Assembly: GCF_000621865.1 (NCBI RefSeq) | Contig: NZ_JHXE01000001.1 | Span: forward strand, 248,001 to 312,000 | Origin: Pseudobutyrivibrio sp. MD2005 | Lineage (GTDB): Bacteria; Bacillota; Clostridia; Lachnospirales; Lachnospiraceae | Reading direction: 5' to 3' | Length of the DNA: 64,000 nucleotides | Shown: positions 25,489 to 34,890 of the stretch, one piece after another | Layout of the letters: the number at the start of each line of letters is the position of its first letter | How positions within the stretch are numbered: position 1 is the first letter of the stretch | Notes under the pieces: generated by a model | What the model was told of the DNA's origin: nothing | Database searches by the model: none | The model's input: the letters and a program-made list of their open reading frames with translations, nothing else | Translations under genes and position numbers: made by a program

Positions 25489-27114
25489 GTGGAAAAAGAA
25501 AAGATATTTAAAATCGGAGCCATTTTAGGTGCAGTTATCACGATTGCATACAGTTTGTTTTTTTATTTCAAGAACTGTTTTAATAAAGCTGCTGGTCTAA
25601 GAATCAACCTATACTATGCAGTGATCTTCATTGTAATGATTGCAATGGTTCTATTTGTACTAAGATTGCTCTTAAAAAACAAAGAATGGAATTATCCTAG
25701 ACTATTTGTAATTCTGTCCTTAGGATGGACAATTGGTATGCAGCTTGTAATGCCACCTATTTCTGGTGTTGATGAGACTACTCATTTCTACAGTGCATAT
25801 CACTGTTCAAACATTATGATGGGAATGAAGGATCATAACCTTGGCCTTGATAGATTCCACGGAACTGTTTGGGAAGATGATACATTCTTCTACATGAGAG
25901 CGGAAGACTATTACATGCTCCCTTATTTAGATGTTACATTCCCATATCAGTATGCAGTACTTGCAAATGGTAATTGGGTTAAGCATGCAGATGATATGCA
26001 GGACAATGTTGAATGTCATATCGCCCCAACAAAAGCATCTAGATATTTAGTGTCTGGATTCGGTATTACAATAGCACGACTTCTTCACTTTGGATTTGCA
26101 GGTGTAATATTCTTGGGACGTTTCATGAATTCACTGTCATTAATAATTGCAGGCTGGATTGCACTGAAGCTTCTTCCTGTAGGAAAGCATCAGTTCTTTA
26201 CATTTGCGCTGTTCCCAGCAGTGTTGCATCTGTGTAGTTCATACTCATACGACAACATGAGTATTTTATTCTCACTTGCACTTTTAACACTATGCTTGTA
26301 CTACGGACAGCCTCATGTAAAGCTTCATGCATGGGATTTAATTATCCTTGGAATCTGCGTTGTATTCCTGATTCCTAACAAGACAGTTTATGCGCTTTTC
26401 GCTATTTGGATTTTAGCTATTCCTGTAAAGAAATGGTGGACAGATGTCATCCTCAGTAAGAAGTGGTATGAATATGTGACACTTGGATTTATTGTAGCAG
26501 GTGCTGCCGTTGTTATAGATAAGATTGTTATCACGTATTTCTATAGAGTTGTTAAGCTAGTATTCTGGACTTACAATGCTGATGTTTCTGAGGTTGATCC
26601 ATCACGACAGGTACTTAGCTGGGAATATTTCCTTGATCATAAATGGGAGACCATTAAGTTTGCCTTAGAAGGAATCAAAGTAGATTTTTGGTACAACATT
26701 CAGCATGTAGTTGGAAGTGAATTAGGACATGTAATGCTCAACGCAAAAGTTCCAACAGCATGCATATTAGCATTACTCGCCATCTTGATTATTGGTATAG
26801 TTTGCATTAAAGGTAAGCGCTTAACAAAGTGGCAATATATCTTTATCGGCCTTGGATTATTCGTGTGTATCGTTGCAATATTTATCGGCTGTATGACACG
26901 ATTCACACCTACAGATAGCCAGCGTATTCAGATTTCATACAGATATTTGATTCCATTATACATGGCTCTATCAATTATCCTTGGAACTAATGCTAAAGAG
27001 AATAAGCTTGCACTTACACTTATTTATGTACAGAATCTTGTGCTAGCATTTTCACTTTGTGGCACATTATATTTCTTATTACATTTGCGAGATGGAATGC
27101 CAGCTCCATTCTAA
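25489..27114 (+). CDS. DUF2142-like polytopic membrane protein
   Basis: This 541-residue protein has about 11-13 hydrophobic segments. The first outer loop carries PPISGVDETTHFYSAY, matching the PPDE-AHF-like motif of DUF2142, and the last soluble loop carries TPTDSQRIQISYRYLIPL, matching its GRYFIP-like motif. CSSYSYDNMSILFSLALL lies between. GTG 25489 begins two bases after the previous stop. DUF2142 proteins are GT-C-like and occur in capsule and teichoic-acid loci, so extracytoplasmic glycosyl transfer is likely but not shown. Confidence 0.75.
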   Translation: MEKEKIFKIGAILGAVITIAYSLFFYFKNCFNKAAGLRINLYYAVIFIVMIAMVLFVLRLLLKNKEWNYPRLFVILSLGWTIGMQLVMPPISGVDETTHFYSAYHCSNIMMGMKDHNLGLDRFHGTVWEDDTFFYMRAEDYYMLPYLDVTFPYQYAVLANGNWVKHADDMQDNVECHIAPTKASRYLVSGFGITIARLLHFGFAGVIFLGRFMNSLSLIIAGWIALKLLPVGKHQFFTFALFPAVLHLCSSYSYDNMSILFSLALLTLCLYYGQPHVKLHAWDLIILGICVVFLIPNKTVYALFAIWILAIPVKKWWTDVILSKKWYEYVTLGFIVAGAAVVIDKIVITYFYRVVKLVFWTYNADVSEVDPSRQVLSWEYFLDHKWETIKFALEGIKVDFWYNIQHVVGSELGHVMLNAKVPTACILALLAILIIGIVCIKGKRLTKWQYIFIGLGLFVCIVAIFIGCMTRFTPTDSQRIQISYRYLIPLYMALSIILGTNAKENKLALTLIYVQNLVLAFSLCGTLYFLLHLRDGMPAPF

Positions 27115-27152
27115 ACGCTGGAACTATTACTAAAAAATAGAAGAGAATATAT

Positions 27153-28349
27153 ATGAAAAAGCATATTATCATTATTTGCCAGCATTTTTATCCTGAAAAT
27201 TTCAGGATAAATGATATGGCATTTGAATGGGTAAAAAGAGGATACCAGGTTACGGCTGTAACTGGTTTTCCTAATTATCCAGAGGGAAAAGTATATAAGG
27301 GTTATGGATTTTTCAAAAGAAGACATGAAGTTATTAATGGAGTAGATGTGTATCGTATACCGCTTATTCCAAGCGGTAATAACAGATTCCAGCTAGTGCT
27401 GAACTACTTCAGTTTTCCATTCTTTGGATTCTTTTGGAACCTATTTACAAAGATAAAGGCTGATGAGGTTTACATGTTTGAGACCTCACCAATGAATCAA
27501 TGCAAGGTAGGTGTAGCCTATGCCAAAAAGCACCATATACCTTGCTTTTTGTATGTACAGGATTTGTGGCCTGAAAATGTAGAGATGATTACAGGAATTC
27601 ATTCACCAATAGTTATTAAGCCTATTGAGAGAATGGTTAGAAAAATATATAAAGGCTGTACTCATATTTGGGGAACCAGTCCAAGCTTCGTTGATTCAAT
27701 TCGTAAATACGTAGACGAGGATGAAAAGGATAAAGTAAGTTTTTGGCCTCAGTACGCAGAAGAGTTCTATCAGCCACAGGAAAAGCAGGAGCACAAAGGC
27801 TTTAATGTTATCTTTACAGGAAACATTGGTCAGGCTCAGGGCCTTGAGATTCTTCCAAAGGCGGCAGCAATCATTAGAGCAGAGGGAATAAAGGATATTC
27901 GATTTACAATCGTAGGCGATGGTCGTGCTAGAGAAAGCTTCAAAGAAAGCATTACTGCAGCAGGCGTTTGGGATTTATTTGAGTTTGCAGGAAGAGTAAA
28001 GCCAACCGAGGTTCCAGGACTTTTGGCAAAAGGTGATGTGGCATTTATTTCATTTGCAGATGATGAGCTGTTTGCTAAGACTATCCCAGCTAAGCTCCAG
28101 TCATATATGGCATGTGCTATGCCTATAGTTGCATCTGCAAAAGGCGAGACAGCCAGAGTTATCAGTGAGGCAGATTGTGGTATGTGCTCTGATATCGGAG
28201 ATGCCAAAGCACTTGCTATGAACATCATCGCTATGCGAAATCTTCCTAAGGATAGGTTGAATCAGATGGGAGAAAACGCTCTTGCATATAACAGTGAGCA
28301 CTTCTCTAAAAAGAAACTTATGGATTATATGGACACATATTTACGATGA
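27153..28349 (+). CDS. Glycosyltransferase family 4, WbuB-like
   Basis: This 398-residue GT-B enzyme resembles WbuB-type transferases that act on N-acetyl-6-deoxyhexosamines. The N-terminal domain opens IIIICQHFYPENFRINDMAF and includes GFPNYPEGKVYKGY and VQDLWPENVEMITG, which are characteristic. The C-terminal half has FTGNIGQAQGLEILPKAA, IVGDGRARE, and KTIPAKLQSYMACAMPIVAS as the donor-binding region. ATG 27153 has a weak AGAAGAGA upstream. The last four bases (ATGA) overlap the next start. Donor sugar is unknown. Confidence 0.88.
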   Translation: MKKHIIIICQHFYPENFRINDMAFEWVKRGYQVTAVTGFPNYPEGKVYKGYGFFKRRHEVINGVDVYRIPLIPSGNNRFQLVLNYFSFPFFGFFWNLFTKIKADEVYMFETSPMNQCKVGVAYAKKHHIPCFLYVQDLWPENVEMITGIHSPIVIKPIERMVRKIYKGCTHIWGTSPSFVDSIRKYVDEDEKDKVSFWPQYAEEFYQPQEKQEHKGFNVIFTGNIGQAQGLEILPKAAAIIRAEGIKDIRFTIVGDGRARESFKESITAAGVWDLFEFAGRVKPTEVPGLLAKGDVAFISFADDELFAKTIPAKLQSYMACAMPIVASAKGETARVISEADCGMCSDIGDAKALAMNIIAMRNLPKDRLNQMGENALAYNSEHFSKKKLMDYMDTYLR

Positions 28350-29188
28350 AAACAGTATTTACAACAGTAATATACAAACAAGCTGAAAGCTTTATACCGG
28401 AATACATCAAATCTGTGGATAACCAGACCGACAAAGACTTCGACCTGTTGATAATTAATGATAATTTTAACAGTGAAGAGTTAAAAGATGTGGAACACCA
28501 GATTAATTCATTAACAACAGGTTTAAAGATTCATGTAGTAGATTTGTTTGACCAGCATTTATCCATATCTGGTACTCGTATTCAAATGATGGCATCAGCC
28601 AAGAAAATGGGCTACGACCTAATGGTTATGGGGGATGTGGATGATACATTTGCCCCAAGCAGAGTAGAAGAGGTTAAGAAAGCCTATGAATTAGACAAAT
28701 CTGCAGTATTCTTTTATAATAAATTAGTTACGGATGGTGGAAAAGAAGTGTTCAGCACACTTCCAACAAAGGCTGAAAGTATCAAGCAGATTTCCCAAGG
28801 GAATTTTGTTGGAATGTCTACATCCGCAATCAACTTAAACCATGTGACAGAGGATTTTATTGATTCCTTAAAAGAGGGAGATTGCCCTGTGTTTGACTGG
28901 TACCTTTTTTCAAGACTTCTTTTAGATGTGGGTTATGGCAACTTGGTGCCAAATACATCTACTATTTATCGTATTTATGATAATAACGAGGTAGGTGTCA
29001 CAAGAGACATCAAAAAAGAGCTAGAGGTAAAAAAGGTTCATTATACAAATCTCGCCAAGAGATATAATTATTTCAGAGATTTACTTTCTAAGTTAGAAGA
29101 TATAGATATAAATGCCATTTCAGCAAGAGCTGATCATCAGGGATATTGGTGGAGTGACATTCAGATGGAGGACAATTATGAGATTTAA
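28346..29188 (+). CDS. GT-A type glycosyltransferase-like protein
   Basis: This 280-residue protein has a GT2-like opening (VFTTVIYKQAESFIPEYIKS, LLIINDN) and an acidic MGDVDDTFAPSR stretch in place of the usual DxD motif. A FDWYLFSRLLLDVGYG segment lies in the acceptor half. The start overlaps the preceding stop (ATGA) and its end overlaps the legI start by 11 bases, so it is translationally coupled to both. This tight link to legI/legF makes it a candidate nonulosonate-related transferase. That is inferred from position; the fold call is moderate. Confidence 0.65.
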   Translation: MKTVFTTVIYKQAESFIPEYIKSVDNQTDKDFDLLIINDNFNSEELKDVEHQINSLTTGLKIHVVDLFDQHLSISGTRIQMMASAKKMGYDLMVMGDVDDTFAPSRVEEVKKAYELDKSAVFFYNKLVTDGGKEVFSTLPTKAESIKQISQGNFVGMSTSAINLNHVTEDFIDSLKEGDCPVFDWYLFSRLLLDVGYGNLVPNTSTIYRIYDNNEVGVTRDIKKELEVKKVHYTNLAKRYNYFRDLLSKLEDIDINAISARADHQGYWWSDIQMEDNYEI

Positions 29189-30230
29189 TTATGCCGATTT
29201 AGTTGCAGGAAATCAGAGACCATATGTTATTGCAGAGCTTGGCGCTAATCATAATGGTGATATGGATTTAGCTAGAACACTCATTAAGACTGCGAAAGAA
29301 TGTGGAGCAGACGCTGTAAAGCTTCAGTCATGGACTGCAGATGATTTATTTTCAAAGAAGAAATACGAGGACAATTACTTCCTTGCAGACGATTATCGCA
29401 ATCGTACAGATTATTCTCTTAGAACAATCATGGAAAAATATGCAGTATCTCGTGAGGAGCACTTCGAATTAAAGAAGTACTGTGATGAGCTAGATATAGA
29501 TTTTGTTTCTACACCATTCAGTAACGAAGGTGTTGATTTACTTGTAGATGATCTACATGTTCCATTTATCAAGGTTGCATCCCTTGATGTAGAAAACATT
29601 CCTTTCCTTGAGTACATCGGAAGCAAGGGAGTGCCAGTAGTTATTTCTACAGGACTTACAGGAATGGAAGATGTATGTGCTGCAATTGCTGCTCTTGAAA
29701 GAGGCGGATGTAAGGAAATTGCAATTCTTCACTGCGTTTCACTTTATCCACCAAAGGATGAAAATGTTAACCTCAACAACATGGATATGTACAAGAAAGT
29801 ATTCGATTATCCAGTTGGTTATTCAGATCATACACTTGGAACAATCGCTCCAATTATGAGTATTGCCAAGGGCGCTTGCATCATTGAAAAGCACTTCACT
29901 ATGGATAAGAACATGGAAGGCTGGGACCACAAGGTTAGTGCCAACCCAGAAGAGCTTAAGGTTATCTGCGATGCTGCTAGAGAAGGTTACGCTATGCTTG
30001 GTAGTTACCGCAAGGTAGTTGTAGAGGACGAGAATCGTCGCGAAGAGTTCAAGCGTTCAATCGTTGCTAAGTACGACATGCCAGCAGGTCACGTACTTAC
30101 ACTGGAGGATCTTGCATACAAACGCCCAGGCACAGGAATCTCCCCAAAGCATTACGAAATGGTTATCGGACGCGCGCTCAAGCACGACGTAAAATACGAC
30201 GACATCTTCCAGTGGGAGGATCTCGTATGA
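29178..30230 (+). CDS. legI: LegI-type N-acetylneuraminate/legionaminate synthase
   Basis: It is predicted to condense phosphoenolpyruvate with a 6-carbon 2,4-diamino sugar to give a nonulosonic acid. The 350-residue protein has a NeuB TIM barrel (VIAELGANHNGDMDLARTLI, DAVKLQSWTADDLFSKK, DDYRNRTDYSLRTI, VSTPFSN, GYSDHTLG, IIEKHFTMD) and a C-terminal SAF domain (about 290-345, RSIVAKYDMPAGHVLTLEDL). The DDYRNRTDYSL segment is typical of LegI rather than NeuB or PseI. ATG 29178 follows GGAGG at six bases and is preferred over an in-frame codon upstream. Its stop overlaps legF. Confidence 0.92.
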   Translation: MRFNYADLVAGNQRPYVIAELGANHNGDMDLARTLIKTAKECGADAVKLQSWTADDLFSKKKYEDNYFLADDYRNRTDYSLRTIMEKYAVSREEHFELKKYCDELDIDFVSTPFSNEGVDLLVDDLHVPFIKVASLDVENIPFLEYIGSKGVPVVISTGLTGMEDVCAAIAALERGGCKEIAILHCVSLYPPKDENVNLNNMDMYKKVFDYPVGYSDHTLGTIAPIMSIAKGACIIEKHFTMDKNMEGWDHKVSANPEELKVICDAAREGYAMLGSYRKVVVEDENRREEFKRSIVAKYDMPAGHVLTLEDLAYKRPGTGISPKHYEMVIGRALKHDVKYDDIFQWEDLV

Positions 30231-30928
30231 TTGCATTTATTCCAGCAAGGGGCGGTAGTAAGGGTGTCCCAGGAAAGAATATAAAGGATTTATGTGGCAA
30301 GCCTCTGATTGTGCATACTATTGAGGCAGCCCTTAAAGCAGATAAGATTGATAGAGTCATTGTTACTACAGATGATGAGGATATTGCAAGAGTGGCCCGA
30401 GAAGCGGGCGCAGAGGTTCCATTTATGCGTCCTGATTATTTGGCTAGCGATACAGCATCAGCTATAGATGTTTATATTCATGCAGCAGAGTTTGTTATGA
30501 ATGAAACAGGCAAGCCTGTAGATAAGTTTATGGTGCTTCTTCCAACAGCTCCACTTCGTGATGAGAAAAACATCAACGAAGCTATTGAGCAGTTTGAAAA
30601 GGATGGCGCCACAACACTTATTTCATTTACAGAGGCTGAATGTCCTGTAGGCTGGTATCACATGATGGATGAGCAGGGCAGAATAAAGAATGCAGGCTTT
30701 GGTCAGTCTGGTTCTAATGTGGCTAATCGCCAGACAAATGCAACTTACTATGTTCCTAATGGTGCAATCTATATTTTGGATTATAAGCTTCTTAAGGAAC
30801 AGCGCACATATTACTGTGACGAGACTTATGCATACATCATGAGCAGACAGGATTCAATTGATATAGATTATCCAATAGATTTTGAAATCGCAGAATTTAT
30901 GATGAAGAAAAAATTAGGGATTAACTAA
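30227..30928 (+). CDS. legF: LegF-type CMP-nonulosonate cytidylyltransferase
   Basis: It activates the nonulosonic acid with CTP to form the CMP-sugar donor. The 233-residue protein has IPARGGSKGVPGKNIKDLCG at the N-terminus (nucleotide-binding loop), VTTDDEDIARVAREAGA, RPDYLASDTAS and LLPTAPLRDEKNI, all typical of NeuA/LegF. ATG 30227 overlaps the legI stop (ATGA) and is preceded by GGGAGGA; a GTG further upstream would place that site inside the gene. The product could feed the KpsC/LpsZ-like enzyme at 20646. Acid-sugar identity (legionaminate against another nonulosonate) rests on the neighbours. Confidence 0.92.
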   Translation: MIAFIPARGGSKGVPGKNIKDLCGKPLIVHTIEAALKADKIDRVIVTTDDEDIARVAREAGAEVPFMRPDYLASDTASAIDVYIHAAEFVMNETGKPVDKFMVLLPTAPLRDEKNINEAIEQFEKDGATTLISFTEAECPVGWYHMMDEQGRIKNAGFGQSGSNVANRQTNATYYVPNGAIYILDYKLLKEQRTYYCDETYAYIMSRQDSIDIDYPIDFEIAEFMMKKKLGIN

Positions 30929-32073
30929 TGACATTAATTAGAGCATTGGCCTTTTTATTGCACTTTACTATAGTGCCAATAGCAGTGGGCAGACTAATTA
31001 CATATAGAACAAAAAGTAAATGGATTGAGAGCTACTTGATAGGATTCTTTGGTAACTTAGCAATCTTTTACGTTTTGTATTCGATACTTGAATGGCGGCA
31101 AAACTGGAAAACAATTGTGGATCCAGTTACTGGCGCCTTCACTGCGCTTACAAGCATTTATTCAGGAATTATTCTTATTGCTCTAGTTGTATGGTCTATT
31201 CTCAGAAGGGATAAGATTAAAAAATTACCTGCTAGAATAAAGTTTAAGATATATGGTACTAAGCAAAAAATCACTGATGATAAGTTTTCAATCATCTATA
31301 TCTTGATTGTAATTGCGTTATTACTAGTTCAGTTATATATGGCTTATGCCTATGAAATTAACGAATGGTCCTATGATGATTATGATTATGTTGTTACTAG
31401 CAACGATGCAATCTCAAGTGACACAGTTTCTTACGTTAATTTTATTGATGGTTCCATGCCAAATGTTTCAGCTAAAAGAGCTGTAGCATCTTGGGGAACA
31501 TACGTGGCAATGGTAGCCAAGACATCTGGCTTTGAAGTGACTACTGTTTATCATACTATTTTGCCGGTGTTCTTGTTGTTGATTGCTTACTTGAACTTTT
31601 ACTACATTGCTAGATTTCTGTTTTCAAAAACAGATGACAGAATGATTTTTCTTATTCTGTTATCAATGGGATATATTTTCGGATTGTATTCTCATTACTC
31701 AGGAACATTTAGATTGCTTGGCGCTATCTGGCAAGGCAAGGCAGTGCTTTCCATTATTGCAGTTCCTTTCTTTACAGTTTATTTATTTGAGCAGTACAAA
31801 CGAGAATACGATAAAGCTAATTTATTACCGATTGTAGCAGTATCCCTTGGCGCATGTTCAATTACATCACAGTCATTATTGTTTGTGGTGCCAATCGCTA
31901 TTTTCGTATGGGCCTTGATGTGCGTATACCACAAGAAAATATGTGGAATCAAGTATTTACTTGCAAGTTTGATTGGACCTATATATCTAGGAATCTTTTA
32001 TGCATTGATTTGTATGCTTCAGTATGATATGCAGATGCATGAGTTTAAGTTTTTTAGATTCAGAGTAGAATAA
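30928..32073 (+). CDS. DUF6077-like polytopic membrane protein, N-terminal part
   Basis: This 381-residue protein has about nine hydrophobic segments and a long acidic outer loop (INEWSYDDYDYVVTSNDAISS), a feature of DUF6077 membrane proteins. It ends abruptly in FKFFRFRVE. The next gene starts 13 bases later in another frame with two or three more helices of the kind that normally complete the family, then a soluble domain. So this is either the first half of a split protein or a two-gene arrangement. The start overlaps the legF stop by one base (TAATG). GT-C-like activity is possible; function is not established. Confidence 0.65.
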   Translation: MTLIRALAFLLHFTIVPIAVGRLITYRTKSKWIESYLIGFFGNLAIFYVLYSILEWRQNWKTIVDPVTGAFTALTSIYSGIILIALVVWSILRRDKIKKLPARIKFKIYGTKQKITDDKFSIIYILIVIALLLVQLYMAYAYEINEWSYDDYDYVVTSNDAISSDTVSYVNFIDGSMPNVSAKRAVASWGTYVAMVAKTSGFEVTTVYHTILPVFLLLIAYLNFYYIARFLFSKTDDRMIFLILLSMGYIFGLYSHYSGTFRLLGAIWQGKAVLSIIAVPFFTVYLFEQYKREYDKANLLPIVAVSLGACSITSQSLLFVVPIAIFVWALMCVYHKKICGIKYLLASLIGPIYLGIFYALICMLQYDMQMHEFKFFRFRVE

Positions 32074-32086
32074 AGGTGTTTGTGGT

Positions 32087-33622
32087 ATGTTAAAATATCT
32101 GCTTAGTGTTACTACAGACTACTGGGGAAGCTGGTTTTTCCCGTTGCTTTTCATAGCAGGTCTGATAGGAATACTATTATTAGAAAAAGAAAAAATAAAA
32201 CGATACACCTTTTTATGGTATTCCATACTGGTGCTCGTTTTCATATATAATCCTATTACGCTTTTTGTGAGCCGAAAGATTTTAGAAGAGACTACTTTTG
32301 ATCAGTATTACTTGAGATTTTTCACTTTGCTTCCAGTGATGCTAGTCATTGCATACATGTTTACACTGGTTTTGAAAAAGCTTTCAGGAATAAAAAAGCT
32401 TGGTGGCCTCATAGTGATTTGCGTTGTCATTGCGCTAGCGGGCAATTGCATCTACACAGAGGATTGGTACACAAAAGCTGAAAACCGCAATAAGGTTCCA
32501 CAGGATGTGGTAACAATCTGTGATTTGTTTGCAGATTACGAAGGTGATCAGATTAGAATAATGGCACCTCAGGATATTGCCGTTTATTTAAGGCAGATGG
32601 ATAGTAGGTTCTCCATGCCTTATTCCCGCTCACTTCCTGATGAAGCTTATGAGCTTACAAATGAAAAGCCAGATGCTGCAGCAGTAGTGAAATATGCGAA
32701 AAAGAAGGATGTGGATTACGTAGTTGTATCTGCTATACCAGATATACTTAATGCATATCTAAACTTCGGATTTACGTTATATGGACGCACTGCTAATTAT
32801 GCTGTGCTGATGCCAAATGACCCTACATGGCTTGTGACAGAATATCCTATGGCATCAGGTGACCAGGGCATGTTTTATACAGTAGAGAATCTTGAGGATG
32901 GCACTTTGCTTGTAATTGATGGTGGCGATGCCGAAAATGAGCAAGTGGTTAGAGATGCCATAAAAGAAAAAGGTGGCAATGTGGATGCTTGGATAATCAC
33001 ACATTATCATCAGGACCATGTAGATTCATTTAATGCGATTTACGAAGAGCCTCAGGGTATAAAAATAAAAGATGTGTATGTCACACCACTTGATTCAGAA
33101 AAGTTCTATTCGGTGGCGCAAGAGTGGGATGATGTTGATTCCTATGAAAAATTCTTAGAAGTCACTGAGGAGGCTGATAATATAAATTATGTCAGTCGTG
33201 ATGATGTGCTCACCTACGGCGATTTAACAATTACATTTTTCAATGCTTATGATGATGTAGTTGTAGATTGTGGCACAGATATACCTAACAACGATTCACT
33301 AGTATTTCAAATGGCCACAGACAATCGCAGCATGTTAATCTGCGCAGATTGCCACAGTGAATATATGGCAAAATATTTTGTTGAAACATATGGCGATAAG
33401 CTTAAATCAGATATACTTCAATGCGGCCACCACGGCAACAACAGCATGCCTACGGAGACAGGTTTTTATGAAGCTGTAAATCCTGAGGTTGCTGTATTTG
33501 ATACACCAGATAAAATAATGTTTAGTCCAGAATATACAGCTGGAGCATTGGCATCATATTTACAGGAGCTTGGTTCTAGAATCGTATGGTATAGCACCGC
33601 ACCTAACACATTTGGACTATAA
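32087..33622 (+). CDS. Membrane protein with C-terminal ComEC-like metallo-hydrolase domain
   Basis: Residues 1-130 hold about four hydrophobic segments (including YYLRFFTLLPVMLVIAYMFT). A soluble region follows, and from about 245 to 511 a metallo-beta-lactamase fold. Its motifs are GDQGMFYTV...LLVIDGGD, HYHQDH at 306-311 (HxHxDH), ADCH with D421, and GHHGN with H448 and H449. The pattern with IDGGD and HHG is like the extracellular domain of ComEC/Rec2. AAAGGTG lies eight bases before ATG. The combination with a DUF6077-like membrane part in a polysaccharide locus is unusual. Substrate could be a phosphodiester in a surface polymer, but nothing in the sequence proves it. Confidence 0.75.
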   Translation: MLKYLLSVTTDYWGSWFFPLLFIAGLIGILLLEKEKIKRYTFLWYSILVLVFIYNPITLFVSRKILEETTFDQYYLRFFTLLPVMLVIAYMFTLVLKKLSGIKKLGGLIVICVVIALAGNCIYTEDWYTKAENRNKVPQDVVTICDLFADYEGDQIRIMAPQDIAVYLRQMDSRFSMPYSRSLPDEAYELTNEKPDAAAVVKYAKKKDVDYVVVSAIPDILNAYLNFGFTLYGRTANYAVLMPNDPTWLVTEYPMASGDQGMFYTVENLEDGTLLVIDGGDAENEQVVRDAIKEKGGNVDAWIITHYHQDHVDSFNAIYEEPQGIKIKDVYVTPLDSEKFYSVAQEWDDVDSYEKFLEVTEEADNINYVSRDDVLTYGDLTITFFNAYDDVVVDCGTDIPNNDSLVFQMATDNRSMLICADCHSEYMAKYFVETYGDKLKSDILQCGHHGNNSMPTETGFYEAVNPEVAVFDTPDKIMFSPEYTAGALASYLQELGSRIVWYSTAPNTFGL

Positions 33623-33636
33623 ATTGGAGAAATCAA

Positions 33637-34890
33637 ATGACATTCATTGAAAAGAATAAAAAGATAATATCAATTATTCTACTTGCTTTAATAATATATT
33701 TTAGATGTGACCACGGAGTTACAAAAGGCTACGCAATAGCATGTAATTTGGCTGTTGATATACTTGGTTTCATCTTTTGCCTGTTTCTGACAAAGCAGGA
33801 TTTTAATAAAACAAAAAAGAGTATTTTCAATGTGGCAATACTTTGGCTTGTGATTTTCCAAGCTATTGTATTTATCTATGGTCATTTTGATTTGTTTAGT
33901 GGCAATAGCAATATTTATAGCATGCAATACACTATACTCACTATTTTGCCAGCAGTTCTTTGCTACGAGATTCTCTGGCACAACAGTGATGATATGATAG
34001 AGATTCTTAGTATTGTTGGTATTATAATCATCATTGCTACATACATTACATCTATGAAAACAGATCATCTCTGGGGCGATGCTCTAGAAGGTCGATTCTT
34101 TAGATTAGGAAAGGTACCAGGCGGTTCTGATATTGATACTGGAAACCTTTATTTATTAATGATGATTCCAATTCTATATTCAACAATCGTTCTTAGAAAG
34201 ATTAAGGCTTATATCGCATTTGCGATAATAGGTGGAGTTGGAATTGTTCTTACTGGCTCAAAATCATCTGCGCTACCACTAGTGTTAGTTATTGGAATAA
34301 TGCTTTTGGGAACTGCAAAAAGTAAGAAAGAAGCTGGAAAATACATAGCCTGCCTGGTAGGAGTTGGAGTGATTGCTACAATAGCTCTTATGACAGTGCC
34401 AATCCTTTACAGAACATTAGGATATCGTATAGCAGAAGTGTTTACGGCATTTGCAGATACCAGTGAGTACGATTTACATACAAGTACTGGTCAGAGACTT
34501 GCAATAATCGATGCATTTAAAAAGCATTTCTGGGAGACACCAATCTTTGGTCATGGATTTTATTCATTCCTTGGAATGTCATATTCTCAGCTTGAAGAAT
34601 ATCATCTAGAAAGTGGTGAGATAGCATATAGACACGTGCAGACTCACATGAATTATATGGAGCTATTATTTAGCTTTGGTATTGTTGGATTTGTGGCATA
34701 CTACTGGTTACCACTTAAATTAGTTATTGATACAATAAAGAGCCATAGCAAGGAGATTAAATTAATCTGTGCATCATTTTTAATCTCATTTGTTTTTATG
34801 GATTTAGGTCTTGATATGTACTACAAGTACATGACACCTTATTTTACATATTTAGTTATTTACACATTCCTAAAGAGGGAGGAACTCTAG
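33637..34890 (+). CDS. O-antigen ligase/polymerase-like membrane protein (Wzy_C)
   Basis: This 417-residue protein has about 11 hydrophobic segments and a large outer loop before the C-terminal helices. That loop includes TGQRLAIIDAFKKHFWETPIFGHGFYSF and RHVQTHMNYMELLFSFGIVG, the arrangement of Wzy_C proteins, where the His and Arg are used in glycosyl transfer. TGSKSSALPLVL is the usual helix just before the loop. It is the only such candidate in the window, so it is the likely repeat-unit polymerase or ligase to a wall acceptor. ATG 33637 follows GGAGA at six bases. Confidence 0.85.
   Translation: MTFIEKNKKIISIILLALIIYFRCDHGVTKGYAIACNLAVDILGFIFCLFLTKQDFNKTKKSIFNVAILWLVIFQAIVFIYGHFDLFSGNSNIYSMQYTILTILPAVLCYEILWHNSDDMIEILSIVGIIIIIATYITSMKTDHLWGDALEGRFFRLGKVPGGSDIDTGNLYLLMMIPILYSTIVLRKIKAYIAFAIIGGVGIVLTGSKSSALPLVLVIGIMLLGTAKSKKEAGKYIACLVGVGVIATIALMTVPILYRTLGYRIAEVFTAFADTSEYDLHTSTGQRLAIIDAFKKHFWETPIFGHGFYSFLGMSYSQLEEYHLESGEIAYRHVQTHMNYMELLFSFGIVGFVAYYWLPLKLVIDTIKSHSKEIKLICASFLISFVFMDLGLDMYYKYMTPYFTYLVIYTFLKREEL

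Noticed and set aside
32060-32090. Clear frameshift joining the two DUF6077-like genes
   Set aside because: A plausible ribosome binding site (AAAGGTG) precedes the second ATG, and frame 2 has a stop just upstream (TAG at 32066-32068). A split is possible, but the window alone cannot show a frameshift, so it is kept as a finding and not annotated as a pseudogene.
33688-34068. Minus-strand frame of 126 codons inside the Wzy-like gene, and similar antisense frames elsewhere
   Set aside because: These lie fully inside convincing plus-strand genes, have no domain or ribosome binding site, and reflect codon bias on the opposite strand.
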